Below, piece after piece: positions 11,441-21,669 of a stretch of 29,132 nt of DNA. How positions within the stretch are numbered: position 1 is the stretch's first letter; each line of letters begins with the position of its first letter. The position numbers and the translations under genes were made by a program. The notes under the pieces are model-generated. The model had not been told where the DNA came from. It did not search any database and worked only from the letters and a program-made list of their open reading frames with translations. The stretch is from Fomitopsis serialis (lineage: Eukaryota > Basidiomycota > Agaricomycetes > Polyporales > Fomitopsidaceae): assembly GCF_022376445.1 (NCBI RefSeq), contig NW_025955419.1, forward strand, positions 1 through 29,132, in the 5' to 3' direction.

Positions 11441-11743
11441 AAATGTCTACGAACCTACAAGCAGGAGGAGTGATCCAGGTTGACCGGTTGAGGCTGAAGG
11501 CGGTTGTTTCCGACTCGTACTCGCTTCGAATGTAATAATATCGTCGCGCAAACGCGCGCGTTGTTGAGAGCGTGGCATGTGACTGGCTGCATTCACAGAT
11601 GCAAGACGACAGGTTTACAATTATATGAAAGCACGGAGCTCGAAAGGTCAGAAAAGCAGCTAAATCAAGACAGCAGCAGAGCAATGACGAACTGGGTATG
11701 TTAATAACGACAGAACAGCTTCCGATGTGCACCGTGCACTACC

Positions 11744-13025
11744 CTAAGAAACAGCGGGTGTAGGGATCGCAGGCATACGTAACAGGGTGTAAGCTGTCGT
11801 CCGTAGCAAGTGTCCAATGCCCCTGAAAGCCCGACCTAGCGGGCCTTCCTTCCTGTATACCAGCCGTTGGCGACATTTCCACCAGGGAAGTTTGTTTTGG
11901 ATAGTCGCAAAGCGGCTCACCGCTTCGTTTGCAGTCGGGCGTTTCTGGGGGTCAGTCGCGACCATCGTCGCGACCAGGTCACTCAGGAATTCTAGCCCCG
12001 AGTACATCTATGTCGATATTAACATACGGCCAGAGGGAACAATGAACAGAGGCTACCTTCAAGAACTCCTCGCGAAAACGGTTCCCAAGATAGTAGATGT
12101 CGGTTGCGAATGGATCACTGGCCTTATCATACCCATCGTCCTGAAACTCCGGCACAGTTTTGTCGCCTCCGAATATTGGCAACTCCAGTGGATGCTCGTC
12201 TTCCGGACCGTACTTCCTGGAAAGGCCGAAGTCGATGAAGTAGTACCTCGTCGGACGTTCGGTACGGGTGTATGGCCTCACACTCCTACTGAAGTCCCGC
12301 GTCATAGTATCATCGGTGGGGTGGTATAACTTTGGGTACAGTGGCAACGGATCCATCATGACATTGAGCATAGAAATATCACTGTGGTTAATATGGTCAT
12401 TATATGGATTTCATGCGCCAGCACTGCTGCTCACCGGTGAGCGATGCGATGTTGATGTATGAATTGAAGGCCCTGAGTCTTCGTATTCAACACAGTTTGT
12501 TGCCGTTGAGCGTTAGACGCACCTCCAATGTTTGGCGAAAGAAATCAACGGCTTCGCCAACAGTGTCGAAACGAGGTCTGTGGTAAGCTTTGAGGATGGG
12601 CATTATGATAATGGAGATATCCTGCTCTATTGGGTCTTGCAGAACCTCGAGGATCTGCACGCAATGATTTCGCGGATCCGACTTCATCGGCTCTTCGCAG
12701 AACATTCGAGCTATTTCCACCTCGTATGGGTGCACAGAATGCTCTATCATCTTGAGCGTGACAAGAGCTCCGTCCAAAATGCGGGTCGCATCAATAATAT
12801 GAGGGTGCTAATGCGCATTAGTCCGAAGCATCATTCGTATATACGGACAAGACGCACACGTAGCATACGTCCATCCTCGCAGGAGAGGTGCGACTTTGTG
12901 GTCCCCTCCCACGAAGGCTTCCAATCCTGCCTGTATCGCGGGCGAAGCATGTACCCGTGTTCCTCAAGCCAGGGCTGTCGGTCGCGCCAGGCTATTTCGT
13001 CCTCGGTAAGCTGCCCACGCACCAT
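11744..13025 (-). CDS. Kinase-like protein K3, intact copy
   Basis: Protein-kinase-fold protein of unknown substrate, the only fully open copy here. Exons on minus: 13025-12858, 12807-12523, 12472-12435, 12381-12057, 12007-11744; introns 49-53 nt, phases 0,0,2,0; 1080 nt, 359 aa. Order of parts: family opening AWRDRQPWLEEHGYMLRPRY (residues about 13-32), SCEDG, VTLKMIE with the probable ATP lysine, EVEIARMF as helix C, and hinge region IIIMPILK. Then come the catalytic loop AHRDISMLNVMMD with Asp and Asn, metal motif IDFGLSRKYG, FGGDKTVPEF in the activation-segment region, DPFATDIYYLGN, and PQKRPTANEAV in the C-lobe. No glycine-rich loop is visible before the lysine, so ATP binding may be unusual. 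The start is the ATG just before the opening motif; upstream in-frame sequence lacks family similarity. No signal peptide or membrane segment. It is divergent from H gene A, 1.15 kb away. Confidence 0.85.
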
Positions 13026-14174
13026 TGTGGTAGTCGAGCCTTGAATGTGGATGTCAGGAGTCTGAGCTATACCGCTTGCTGAGGGAGTCAGACTAGCTAA
13101 GGAACGAGAGAGACCACGGAACGGTATACATGGCCATGGTTCAACGCAAGAACAACAACAGACAATAACCGGCGAGCTGCGTGGGTACACGAAGTCGGGA
13201 GACGCCGGCGCCTGTCGGGTCCTGTATCGCCGCATCAACAACGCCGCGGCGCGCTGGCACAGGCTGGCACGCGCCCCAGATGCGCCCATAGACTCCTCCT
13301 CCTGGATTCGCAGCTGTTGTTCTGAGCTATGATCCTGCTAGCTGGGAATCGGATATGCATGCATGATGACCCCAGGGACAGAAACGACAACGCTTCAAGC
13401 TCGCGCTCAATATGTACTACCCGCGCACAGCGTGAACAGTACGACTGAATGGTGCTTGTATGTTACGATCAACCGTATCATATGTTTGTCCAAGACGTCG
13501 GTACGTCGTGACTCGATACTTGGGCGTGACTTACTAATTTCTGTGCAGATGTTTGGCTGTTGTAACTTAACACCTCCGTGCCAAGCAAGGCAATTTGCGA
13601 ACCGTGGTTACTATTGTGGAATCCACCACCCTCAAGCCCGATTAACAGGCTGTACAAACGAACAACATCGTATGCAGTTTGCGAACGGTTACGACACTAA
13701 GTCAGTGGATGGCTCATAGCGTTCGAGAACGGAATCCGGCGACGTCCAGGCCTACATATAGGCGGTGTTGTCCTTATAATAGGTCTGAGCATCGTGGTAT
13801 GTGACCTCATCACGGCTTCACATTTTTACGGCATTGTATAGCTTCTGAGGCGACTGAGGATTCAGTTCGGCTCCAAAGTCTTGTTCCTAACTTGACATCC
13901 AGAGCATGACGACGGCGATGTAATAAGCTACGAGGGTAGATAAGGAATCAAACTCGCTCTTGAACATCTCTGATCTCGGAGTATCTCTTACGTGATGAGG
14001 GTGGATGGAGGCACAGATTCAAGTTATGATGACCAGGCATCCGCGTTGCCAGGGCGAAGGATTTGGAGAGGTTTGTGTTGTTCCATTTCTCCCGCATGCC
14101 TGCCTATATGAGGCCCGCAGCGACAATTCACAAGGTATTCTCCCAGCTCGGACTTCTAGATACCTCTTCCTACA
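13026..14174. other. Divergent intergenic region K3 / A
   Basis: 1149 nt between two start codons pointing outwards. It should hold both promoters. A TATA-like site before A is listed separately. A 118-codon open frame at 13363-13719 (+) has no recognisable content; a pair of similar short cysteine segments in it is probably chance. Confidence 0.5.
14104..14111 (+). promoter_or_regulatory. TATA-like site upstream of gene A
   Basis: ctatatga starts about 70 nt before the ATG at 14175. Comparable sites stand at similar distances before B and B'. No other promoter element is defined. Confidence 0.35.
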
Positions 14175-15105
14175 ATGCCTATCACCGTCGAAGACTTCCT
14201 GGACACCGCAGACTTTGCTGCCAACTCATCTACTGCCTATAAAACAGTCATCGGTCCTCTCGTTCGCATGTTATGGCCATACAAGCTATTGCGCAAGGGC
14301 GACAAGCGTCTTTCTTCTGCCCTTGATTTACTGGACGAGGGGCGCGGTTACATGGATCGCAAGCTGCATCGAAAGTACCATGATCGACATGATGAGTAAG
14401 CCACGATTTACGATATCCCGTCCTTGATTCGCGTCTCATCAGATGGCCACCGATACGGCAGGCTTTTCGATTTAGGACAGACGTTGCGTAGCATTGGTGG
14501 CATTCCTAGCTGGTCGCAATACAAAGACTTCCAGCGGTATAAGGCGGACGCCAAGGTACTCTACCAGGATACCGCGGTGAGTCCACTCATAACCCCCCGT
14601 GCATGTTACATCCTCATTGTCTTTTCGCTATTTAGATCTCTTCCAGGCAAGCCAGAAGCCTGCATATACGGAAACTGATGGATAACACGAATTGCGCGAC
14701 TGCGGCTGGCACGTCTCATTTATATTGCATGGCGACAGTATGTCATGACATGACTGTCCACGTAGTAGGTCTTGAATCCCAGCGCGCGGACAATCACCAC
14801 TGTACCGGCCTCACGACAGGTACATAGCCCCTGTTGATCATTGCGGTCTGCTGATAACCCTTGCAGTGGAGGATGCGGATGAGCGTGACATAATGGAACA
14901 GTTAGCCGAGGGCTCAGGCCGACTGGGAAACCAATACCCATCTTCCGCTTACATTCCACTCCGCGAATTTGAGACTTCCACGAGACGCTACATCGACTCA
15001 ATACAGGACGACAGCTCCATTCTGCAGCACCGCCCAATGTGGGCAGGTGATGAAGGTTCCATGCCCGGGCCCCGACGACCTCGCAGGTATGTGCTTGAAT
15101 GCTAG
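14175..15105 (+). CDS. H-family protein A (small, helical, unknown function)
   Basis: I do not recognise a named family. Exons 14175-14395, 14462-14576, 14636-14737, 14783-14819, 14867-15105 join in one frame: 714 nt, 237 aa. Residues about 1-75 look amphipathic-helical (EDFLDTADFAANSSTAYKTV, then LLDEGRGYMDRKLHRKYHD). Exon 2 continues with helices (LFDLGQTLRSI ... YKADAKVLYQDTA). Exon 3 starts with ISSRQARS, the family's most constant mark. The C-terminal exon is acidic/polar and probably flexible (ADERDIMEQL ... YIPLREFETS ... SSILQHRPM). The gene is recognised as real because A', B and B' share exon order, near-identical exon lengths (exon 2 is 115 nt in both A and A') and motifs. It is divergent from K3. 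The end may vary: a GT donor at 15087 could trim the last residues. No signal peptide or clear membrane span. Confidence 0.75.
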
Positions 15106-15589
15106 ACGTGACCTTGAGCTGATGACCTTGATGAACATAGGTAAGCTTATGTGCGATCGCTCATATAGCCGCGACGCTCACAAATGCTCAACAAGATACT
15201 CGCTTTAGCGCATGCTGCAACTTATGACGTGAATAGGCGTAACTTAGCACTTTGAGCATGGACTCGATCGAAACCAAGGGGCTGGCCCCCATGACTGTTG
15301 TTACTCGTATGTACGCATCTTCTTATCCCCGGAGCATATATGTTGGCAAGATAGTGTTCTGTCTTCAAATCCAGGGTGCTTACGCTGGGTGTGTAATAGT
15401 GACTAGTCGCTCGCTTGACGGGTTGTATCCAATAATGTATCATATGCAACAGAACTCTGAGTATCGGGCTGCTGAATGCGCATCCCACGCGTTGGCTTAC
15501 ACGATATGACGGTCTGCAGCGGAGACAACGGCACCGTCACCGACGACAGTGTCCGCAAGCATGAAGACGTATCCGGAAGAACGTCCACC
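15106..15589. other. Spacer between A and A'
   Basis: About 480 nt. Open frames on both strands (for example 15252-15509 +) do not resemble H or K proteins. Nothing supported. Confidence 0.4.
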
Positions 15590-16375
15590 AAGCGCAATCT
15601 CGGAGTACGTGGGGCATGGGACAACAAGCAAGGAAACTCCGCGAACTTAGAAGCGAACGGGGCTATTCGTCACTATTTAATTGAGCACCACGATGGTGGC
15701 AGGATCGGATACGTTGTCCCTCTGCAGACCGTCCCAAGGAGAAATTATGAAAAGTATACTGACGCAGTATCTTCCAGGAAGGACAGTCGCTTCGCAAGAT
15801 CACAGGAATCCTCAACATGGACCAGTATGCCACTATACGTGAGTACAAGCACAACGCGAAAGAGTTACAGAAGAGGATGTCGGTAAGCCTGAGCCCAGTA
15901 TCATAAAATGGTTCACGTACTCACAGCTCAACGAATGCTAGATCTCGTCCCAGATAGCGAGAAGCGATAATATCTGGGCGAAGTTGCATATGTCAGAAAG
16001 CGCACATACCGGTACGTTCCATCGCATCTTCGTCACTTGGCCTGAGCGTGAATCGTTTTTATGCATAAAGCTTTCGTTATCCATGAAGACGTCGACAATG
16101 AGATCAGTACTGCGGCAGGTATGTTGACGCTCGCAATCACCTACACCTCGAAGTGCAAACCTTCATATGTCATGTCAGACGGGACGCGAGACAGCATTGA
16201 TATAACCGAGCAACGGCAGTCTCTGGCCCAGGGTCGGTTGACTAGAAACCATCCATCCACTGTGAACATCCCGCTCACGAATCTCGAGTCGTCGACTACG
16301 CATGACGCCGACTCTCTACAAGACAACGGTTCTGTCCTGCAGTATCGCCCCATGCAGACGGATGACGTAGCTTGA
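15590..16375 (+). pseudogene. H-family copy A', first exon damaged
   Basis: Exons 2-5 are clear and open: 15768-15882 (IFQEGQSLRKITGI ... YKHNAKELQKRMS), 15942-16011 (ISSQIARSDNIW), 16071-16118, and 16179-16375 ending in TGA. Exon 2 is 115 nt as in A, and the last exon aligns with A (NHPSTVNIPLTNLESS ... SVLQYRPMQ against A's YPSSAYIPLREFETS ... SILQHRPMW). In exon 1 only the last third is recognisable (ERGY, then in another frame RHYLIEHHD near 15665-15695, against A's GRGYMDRKLHRKYHD). That reading needs a 2-nt frameshift, and the donor expected after HHD is lost. The start is therefore unknown and 15590 is approximate. It lies directly downstream of A on the same strand, so it is probably a local tandem duplicate that has lost function. 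Confidence 0.65.
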
Positions 16376-16829
16376 CAGCCTATGTTCAGTAGGTTCCTCG
16401 AACGGTTAGTGTTTGGGTGACCGGGTCCCAGATAAATTCCAAGACTGACAAGGAGTCTCATGCTCATAGCCTTTGAAAGCACGGACGAGGAGCTGCGTCA
16501 CTACGGCTATCGGATGTTCCATGTATAACCAAGCAGCTTGTATCTGTACGTCGAAAGACGAAGTGTGCAACATCTTTTGCTGTAGCCACAAGCTTCTTAC
16601 GCTCTTTACTCGCTCGATACCACCGGGCTGGTCCCTGTGCTTGACGCACAGAGGCATGTTTTCAGTAAGTAGAGCCTGAGTATTCAATATTCAATACTCA
16701 ACTATGTACTGTCCGAACCAAGTCCGAACCATCCAAGTCTGAATAAGGCGCGATGCTTGGCCCGTCCCTAGGTTGCTATTCCGATGGCTCCGGAACCTGA
16801 GACAGTGAACGACGAGCTCTCTGCATGAT
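16376..16829. other. Spacer between A' and R1b
   Basis: About 450 nt. Short AT-rich repeats at 16680-16700 (attcaatattcaatactcaa) and aagtccgaacc repeats at 16715-16740. No gene supported. Confidence 0.45.
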
Positions 16830-17570
16830 ATCTTACAGTCACGATACACACTCACAAATACGAAACTCTGCCGCTCTGAGTAGCGCGGGATCCGGACGCG
16901 ATACAGCACCGACACATCGGTTCATCACTGTACTTCTCAGTGCCAGTGGGTTTTCCATTGTGCAGATGAGTCAATTCCAGGTGCGACAGAGTCCCATAGC
17001 GACAGATACCTGGACGGAGCGCTCATACAGAGCTCGCACACAAAGGCGACATGCTCGCCCGGGGCGCTGATCGAAGAACACGAGCGATCACACGAAGCAG
17101 CCGACGGCACAGACCATACTGCGCCAATGCCGTGACTAGGCTAGTATGCACATCGGTTCGAATGGGGCCCGTACACAGCATGCCAGCGACCAACGTATTG
17201 TTCTAGCCGTGCATCCGGGACTAGAATCGTGCGTCCATTCATAGCCGCGGTGTCTTGTATTTACTGCAAAGCCTGTCAGGTACAGCCGAGAATTGCGACC
17301 TTACCAGTAGACGCAATCCTTCAGGTTTCCTTCTGGGGTCAAGTTGAACAATGGCAACCCCTGCATACCATGGCTCGCACGGCTCTGAAACGTCACCAAA
17401 CGGCGTTCGCCTCGGTGCATATGCACAGGTCCGGAGGTAATCCGGCTCACTCATTTCCCGCCTCTCTTCAGAGCTAAAGCGTCGGTGGATGAGAGTTGAC
17501 GCGCAGGTCTGTCAGTGACAAGGTGAAAATTGATTTCGAGAAGCCTCTCACGATTGAGGAGGGAGGCCTG
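16830..17570. repeat. Duplicated block R1, copy b
   Basis: Second copy of the block at 10800-11440, same orientation. It has about 100 nt of extra sequence near 17345-17450 that copy a lacks. Its right end is 0.4 kb from the 3' end of K4, as copy a is near the end of K3. The 17571-17975 stretch up to K4 holds no supported gene. Confidence 0.85.
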
Positions 17571-17975
17571 AGACGAAAGGCGATGAATCGACGGACCGAC
17601 AGACGAGAGCTCTGGTCCAGGGTGACGGCAAGGCGGCGTCTTCCGAATCGCGTGCTCGCTTCGTTGGCCTTTTGCGCAATGGAACCGATGTCCAGATGTT
17701 GTCCCCATCTGTGCCCAACATACTCCATGACTGGAATATGAATAGGCAACGCGGTACTAGCTGTCGTGAGGATGTTTCGGAACAATTACGACTCAATGAT
17801 CATATACATACCGGAGGTTCCGCGAAGGTTCCGCGCAGCAAGGTTCACGAACTTGAAGGTACAACGAGATCGTAGGACCTCTTCCATAATCATCCGGGGA
17901 GTATGTAGTAGTGTAAGTGACTAGATAGCAACAGAGCAAAGCAGACGTCGACGATGTAAGCACAGGGATGAGCTA

Positions 17976-19304
17976 TCAGTATGTTGGAGTCGGGATGGCA
18001 GGCAATCGCTTGACGAGATATCGCACCGTCCGGAAGATGTGTTTTATTCCAAGTACAGTCCGGACGAGCACGTTCTCGTCCCTCTGGACCAGCCGAGCCC
18101 GCAGATTCCACGACGCGAGCTGGCTGAATAGCTTCTCAGATCTAGAGGCGACCTCCTCGATGGTCGGTCTTGACTCTGGATCGTTTTGCACCATGTCGGC
18201 GACAAAAGATCGCATGAACTCCATGTTACAGTATGGCTGCAGGGCACAGACGTGAGCGTGCTGAGCGCTGAAGCACGGCGAGACACTCACCTCCAGAAAA
18301 CCCTCCCGAATGAAGCTGCCTAAGTAGTAGATATCCGTACGGAATGGATCTGCTGGCTTGTCGTAACCGTCACCCTGAAACTCCGGTACGTTCTTGTCTC
18401 CACCGAAAATAGGCAGCTCGCGGGGGGTCCGTTGTCGGGATCGTACTTGCGAGAGAGGCCAAAGTCGATGTGATAGTATTTCGGTGGTCGCTCAGTTCGG
18501 GCGTAGTGTTTCACGCGCCCAGAGTAATCACGTTTCATGATAGACACTCTGGGATGCCACATGTCTGGATACATTGGCGTACCGTCCATCATGACATTAA
18601 GGATTGATATGTCACTGCCGGGTATCAAACATTGCTTTCCTCATGGATAGAACGAACTCACCGATGGGCAACGTGTTGCTCATGCATGAATTGCAGTCCC
18701 TATACCGACGAAAGGATAAGCCGAGAGAGATTGGTCAGACACAGAAGCAAACGTACCTCTATCACCTGCTGTAGACATGCGACTGCCTCGCCGACGGTGG
18801 CAAAGTCTGGATCATCGAATTGTCGGAGGAGGGGTAAGACAATGATCTTAATATTACCCTCCACAGGGTCAGGAAGGACATCCAACGTGCGAACACAACG
18901 ATTGCGCGGGTCTGATGTCATAGTTTCAGACGACAAAAAGTGTCCGAGATCCACTTCGTAGGGGTGTATATCGGTGTCCACTTTCTTGAGCATAACCATC
19001 GCGCCGTCCGATATCCTCGTGGCATCCAGAACACCGCCGGTCTGCAGAGGGTATGAAGTCGTTATGTTCCGGTATAAGTGACCCAATGAAGACCTACAAT
19101 GATGGCCAGGCCGTCCTCACATGATAATAACGATTTGCTGGTTCCAAGCCAGGATGGTTGCCAGTCAGGCTTGTATCGCGGCCGAAGCATATAGCCGTGT
19201 TCCTCGAGCCAAACCTGGCGATCTCGCCAGAAATGTTCGTGAGGTCTGAGCCCGCCGTGGAGACGACCAGGTGGAGGCGTTGCATCGGAGGATTGAGTTG
19301 TCAT
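17976..19304 (-). pseudogene. Kinase-like copy K4, complete except one single-base frameshift
   Basis: Exons on minus: 19304-19098, 19041-18757, 18699-18662, 18614-18291, 18236-17976; introns 47-57 nt, same phases as K3. Parts in order: FWRDRQVWLEEHGYMLRPRY, SCEDGL, VMLKKVD (lysine), IIVLPLLRQF, catalytic loop AHRDISILNVMMD, metal motif IDFGLSRKYD, DKNVPEF, ADPFRTDIYYLG, SRPTIEEVASRSE, and the ending RLPAIPTPTY. In exon 4 a run of six G on + (18422-18427) is one base short of what the family frame needs, so exon 4 is 324 nt instead of 325. Reading breaks just after YDPDNGPP. With that base the protein would be 371 aa. A homopolymer error in the assembly is as likely as a real mutation, so this may be a working gene. 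It is divergent from H gene B, 0.91 kb away. Confidence 0.8.
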
Positions 19305-20215
19305 CGCGCGTACATTCGACGATTACGAGTAGAGGGCTAGTGCTCAGAGCTGCTGAGGTGATAAGTGATACTTAGGTCTGTGCGCCGGGGACGAAGAGAA
19401 GGGATGGATGCGCTCACAATAGTTGAGTCAGAGCTCATTGTGTCCAAGTCGAGTCTCAGAGCAATACATACCCACGGTCCGCGTTGTAAGCAGTAAGTAC
19501 CTGTTGCGATCCTCACAGTGATGGGCCAACAAGGTCCGTGCGCGCTTGCTTGAGCGCCCACTCGCTTTCCTATGGTGGCTGTTCCACCGCCTCAGCGTAG
19601 CACGGTGCTGCGTGAATACTTACGTGTCGCGGCCGCCTTTGTCTATCCCATCTCGGGACACTTCTTTTCTCAAGGGTTCAGGTCCACCTTAGGACGCCTG
19701 AAGTGCATGCCCTCAATAACCGAATCATGTCTATCACGGTCAGTCCTCTCAGGTTGGTGGGAAATTGGAATGATGATCCCCTCGGCATGCGAGTGTGCAT
19801 CGGACGGATTGACAGGAACACATGACAGTGTTACAAGAGTACTGGCACAGCGCAAAATCCATTGTCCATTTTTCCGCAATTGAGAGCAAATCTTGCAGCC
19901 GATACCATGGTATGTGTCTATCAAAACGGTGTAGAATTTGTTCAAGTCTTGACGCAGATCCGAGGGGTCGTCTGTCAGTTACCGTACGTACGCTGACAAT
20001 CAGTGGCGGCTCAAGACAACAAGACTTATTGATCGGACATCCTTGTAGCTTACGTTCGCTTCCCGACTTCCATCGGATGTACACGGTAACCAGATGCCAG
20101 GGTTTTTCCCTAGCTGGTGCACGTTGTACACAATCGCTGCATCCGAGCGCCTGGCCTTTCTATATCATCCAGGAGAAACGAAGAATAAGGGATTCGATCA
20201 TACTCATCGCTCAAC
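19305..20215. other. Divergent intergenic region K4 / B
   Basis: 911 nt between outward-facing starts. A 147-codon + frame (19822-20265) overlaps the start of B out of frame and has no recognisable content. It should contain both promoters. Confidence 0.5.
20161..20168 (+). promoter_or_regulatory. TATA-like site upstream of gene B
   Basis: tatatcat, about 55 nt before the ATG at 20216, in a position comparable with A and B'. Confidence 0.35.
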
Positions 20216-21242
20216 ATGTCCTCCGGCTGGGACACATTTACCGACGTTGCACAGTTAGGAGCTAACTTCACCACCATTGCTGGTGGACTCGGGAAGCCGC
20301 TTCTCTGTCTAGGCAAGATTACTGGGTCTTTGACACCGTTTGGAGCTCTCGTGGAAGCCGACGCAAAACAGAAGAAGACGGAGAAACTGCTCTACGACAT
20401 GAAAGACATCATGGACGTACACACTCATGACAAGCTGCAGAGCGACTTCGAGGAGTAGGTGTGCTTTGGTGTGACAATGAGCCGTATCGCTGAATCAAAA
20501 CACAGACTGTTCGTTACCAGAGAGCGGATGAATCTTAGCTGGCGGCAAGACCCCAAGCAGCTCAAAATGTTGTTCAATGCGATGTACGCGTTCAGAAAGC
20601 TAGCGGTTCAGTTGTATAAGGAAACTAAGGTACGTGTACTGACATGCCACGGTTCTAAGTACCGTCAGCCTACTATTTGCTAGCCGAAGTCTCATGTGAC
20701 TGTACTTACAGAGATCGTCCCAACTCGCGAGGAAAGCACACATGCGAGATGTGAAGGAAACCAGGAAACGGAACACAAATGGATCTGGACCTCCGGACGC
20801 TGGACGAACCCCCAATGGTAACCATCATTTGCAGCCTGTGTATCATATCATCTGACTGCTCTCGGCAGGAACGTCTCGTGAGACTCGCCACGAATTGCCG
20901 TCAGATTCCAACGCAGGAAGGCCTGCGGATCAAAGCAGTCAGTAGACATTCGCTTCATCGTTCGATAGGTTTGGTTGAAATTCGCATGTCATAGACATCC
21001 CGAGAACGCCGCTCGAGGCAACCAATGTCCCAATTCAACTGCATGTTTACCTCGCAACGCCCGACGAGAACCCATTCCGTGATCGGCCAGCGATTGTTTT
21101 GTCAGAAGTCGACTTGCAGGCTTCCGTCGCTGAGGATCAGCTGAACATGGCACTCATGCCCAGGAACTTGGACGCTGAGGAGACGATCATCCTCCAAAGC
21201 ATGTCTTTTTCTGAAGCATTCCCTGGCGGTGTGATACATTGA
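20216..21242 (+). CDS. H-family protein B (small, helical, unknown function)
   Basis: Exons 20216-20454, 20506-20629, 20712-20817, 20869-20937, 20995-21242 join in one frame: 786 nt, 261 aa. The N-terminus is amphipathic (TFTDVAQLGANFTTIAGGLG ... FGALVEADAKQKKTEKLLYD), followed by DIMDVHTHDKLQSDFEE. Exon 2 reads LFVTRERMNLSW ... AFRKLAVQLYKETK and exon 3 opens RSSQLARKAHMRDVKETRK, equivalent to A's ISSRQARS. The middle is polar, probably disordered (NGSGPPDAGRTP). The last exon has a motif absent from A/A' but shared with B' (NPFRDRPAIVLSEVDL ... FSEAFPGGVI). No catalytic motif, signal peptide or membrane segment is recognised. It lies 0.43 kb from the 3' end of K5 (convergent) and is divergent from K4. 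The 3' end could extend by a further intron near 21270, so the C-terminus is moderately certain. Confidence 0.75.
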
Positions 21243-21669
21243 GATGCGACTGGACGAACCGAGTGACGGGTACGTAGTGTCGGTAATTTTAAGTCTATGG
21301 TTGTTAACCGGGCGCGCATTTTAATTCCCAGAACCCACAAGAATGGAAACCGGCCGTCTCGGATCCTGCTTGTTTGTACGCGTACAGACAGACGCCAATG
21401 ATTGTGGCAACTGCTCAGACGAGCGGAGGACTCGACTAAAATATTTCACTTCTTCTGCTATTGTTGTATCCTTATATCGTATTCATGTACTACCGCTGGT
21501 CGCATTACATACCCAATATAATCTCATATGACTGTCCAACTCGCACCCACAGATGTCAGACGGCGGCTACAAAATCACAGCATCAGGTAAGGATACATTG
21601 GACCTTCAGTAATGCAGACCAAATACCAGGAAGACCATATTAGAAGCAGAAGGAACGGAATAGCTGATA
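21243..21669. other. Convergent spacer B / K5
   Basis: 427 nt between the 3' ends of two converging genes. No R1 copy and no recognisable gene here. Confidence 0.5.

Noticed and set aside
10800..17570. R1 as a DNA transposon or LTR element
   Set aside because: I could see no terminal inverted or long terminal repeats, no target duplication and no transposase or reverse transcriptase motif.
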